Shown here: positions 63,499 to 64,000 of the stretch, piece by piece
Layout: every line of letters begins with the position of its first letter
Numbering within the stretch: the first letter of the stretch is position 1
Source: Streptomyces hygroscopicus subsp. hygroscopicus
Lineage (GTDB): Bacteria; Actinomycetota; Actinomycetes; Streptomycetales; Streptomycetaceae
Length of the DNA: 64,000 bases
Assembly: GCF_001553455.1 (NCBI RefSeq)
Contig: NZ_BBOX01000001.1
Location: 62,001-126,000 of the forward strand
Reading direction: 5' to 3'
Made by a program: the position numbers and the translations under genes
Notes under the pieces: generated by a model
The model's database searches: none
What the model was told of the DNA's origin: nothing
The model's input: the letters and a program-made list of their open reading frames with translations, nothing else

Positions 63499-64000
63499 AT
63501 GAACGTGCCGAACGACTGGGTGGATGTGCACGCGCACTTCACACCCCCGACAACCCCCGAGGAACGACGGGCTCGCTGGCAGGCGATGCGCGAGGAGTGC
63601 TTCACGCTCCCGGCGCCGTACCACTGGAGCCTCGAGGAGACCCTGCGCGCGATGGACCGCGACGGCATCGCGATGCAGCTGCTCAGCAACATCCCAAAGG
63701 ACCACGCCGCGCTCGCGGCGTCGAACGACTACGGCGCCTGGCTCGTCCGGGAGCACCCGTCCCGCTTCGGACTGCTCGCCGCCGTACCCACCGACGACCC
63801 GGATGCGGCCCTCGCCGAGATCGAACGCGCCCGCACCCAGCTCGGCGCCGACGGGTTCGCCGTGACCACCGTCTACAACGGGGTGCCCCTGGGGGACCCC
63901 TCCCTGGACGCGGTGTGGGCCGAGCTGGACCGGCTCGGGGCGACGGTGTTCATCCACCCCGACGCCTACGCGCCCGGGTCGATGGGACGGCCCAGCCCGC
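63499..64000 (+). CDS. Amidohydrolase family protein (3' partial)
   Basis: The frame runs off the window end after 167 codons. ATG 63499 follows GAGAGGAC. The metal-binding DVHAHFTPP (His-X-His) near the N-terminus and later GFAVTTVYNGVPLGDPSLDA and VFIHPDAYAPG fit the amidohydrolase-2 group, which includes ACMSD and other decarboxylases acting on aromatic acids. It is probably driven from the TetR-controlled promoter at 62928. Confidence 0.85.
   Translation, partial: MNVPNDWVDVHAHFTPPTTPEERRARWQAMREECFTLPAPYHWSLEETLRAMDRDGIAMQLLSNIPKDHAALAASNDYGAWLVREHPSRFGLLAAVPTDDPDAALAEIERARTQLGADGFAVTTVYNGVPLGDPSLDAVWAELDRLGATVFIHPDAYAPGSMGRPSP

Overview
The window reads as a Streptomyces (or close actinomycete) chromosomal region, probably from an accessory or arm segment. 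The evidence is the very high G+C with strong third-position bias, long spurious antisense frames, GTG starts, actinomycete families (DUF6204, UTRA-GntR, MmyB-type regulator, SorC regulator) and a cobalamin riboswitch in front of metE. No rRNA, tRNA or CRISPR array was seen. Many gene remnants show repeated insertion, deletion and decay.

Layout. 1-858: end of an aminoglycoside-phosphotransferase-fold kinase. 932-9012: an integrase remnant split by a complete 7.58-kb Tn3-family transposon (called TnA here, 1350-8928). TnA has 37-bp inverted ends, a 5-bp AAGCC target duplication, a tyrosine recombinase next to an internal-resolution-site-like repeat cluster, a MarR-controlled ABC efflux operon, DUF6204 and a DDE transposase. 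9013-12877: IS110 scrap, GNAT, nucleotidyltransferase scrap, B12 riboswitch and an internally deleted metE. 13189-17549: nitronate monooxygenase/MFS operon with divergent LysR, then a second NMO-like gene broken by a stop. 18951-20906: secreted GH5 hydrolase.

21283-31120: a second Tn3-family element (TnB) with perfect 48-bp inverted ends, a zinc-finger serine resolvase, a divergently regulated redox/detoxification cassette (ADH, cupin, cyclophilin-like lipoprotein, MFS with a frameshift, SDR) and a transposase whose 3' end is shifted by a 17-bp tandem duplication.

32953-43371: a nine-gene, mostly translationally coupled sugar operon: binding protein, polyol-type dehydrogenase, FGGY kinase, SorC regulator, RbsA/RbsC-like transporter, DeoC, aldehyde dehydrogenase and a truncated ALDH-like partner. 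The order suggests uptake, oxidation, phosphorylation, retro-aldol cleavage and aldehyde oxidation. 44129-50439: an amino-sugar/tagatose-type operon (GatZ, AgaS, BadF kinase, DMT transporter, GatY) divergent from a GntR regulator.

50668-64000: mixed genes: a Tat-exported PAF-acetylhydrolase-like enzyme, a streptomycin-6-kinase-like protein, a methyltransferase, a TetR/TetX-like pair separated by two tet-operator-like sites, an FG-GAP protein, a SnoaL-like protein, a fatty acid desaturase, DUF523, and a TetR regulator whose perfect 20-bp palindrome overlaps a promoter reading towards an amidohydrolase cut by the window end. Function calls rest on reading conserved motifs and remembered families; no database search was run.
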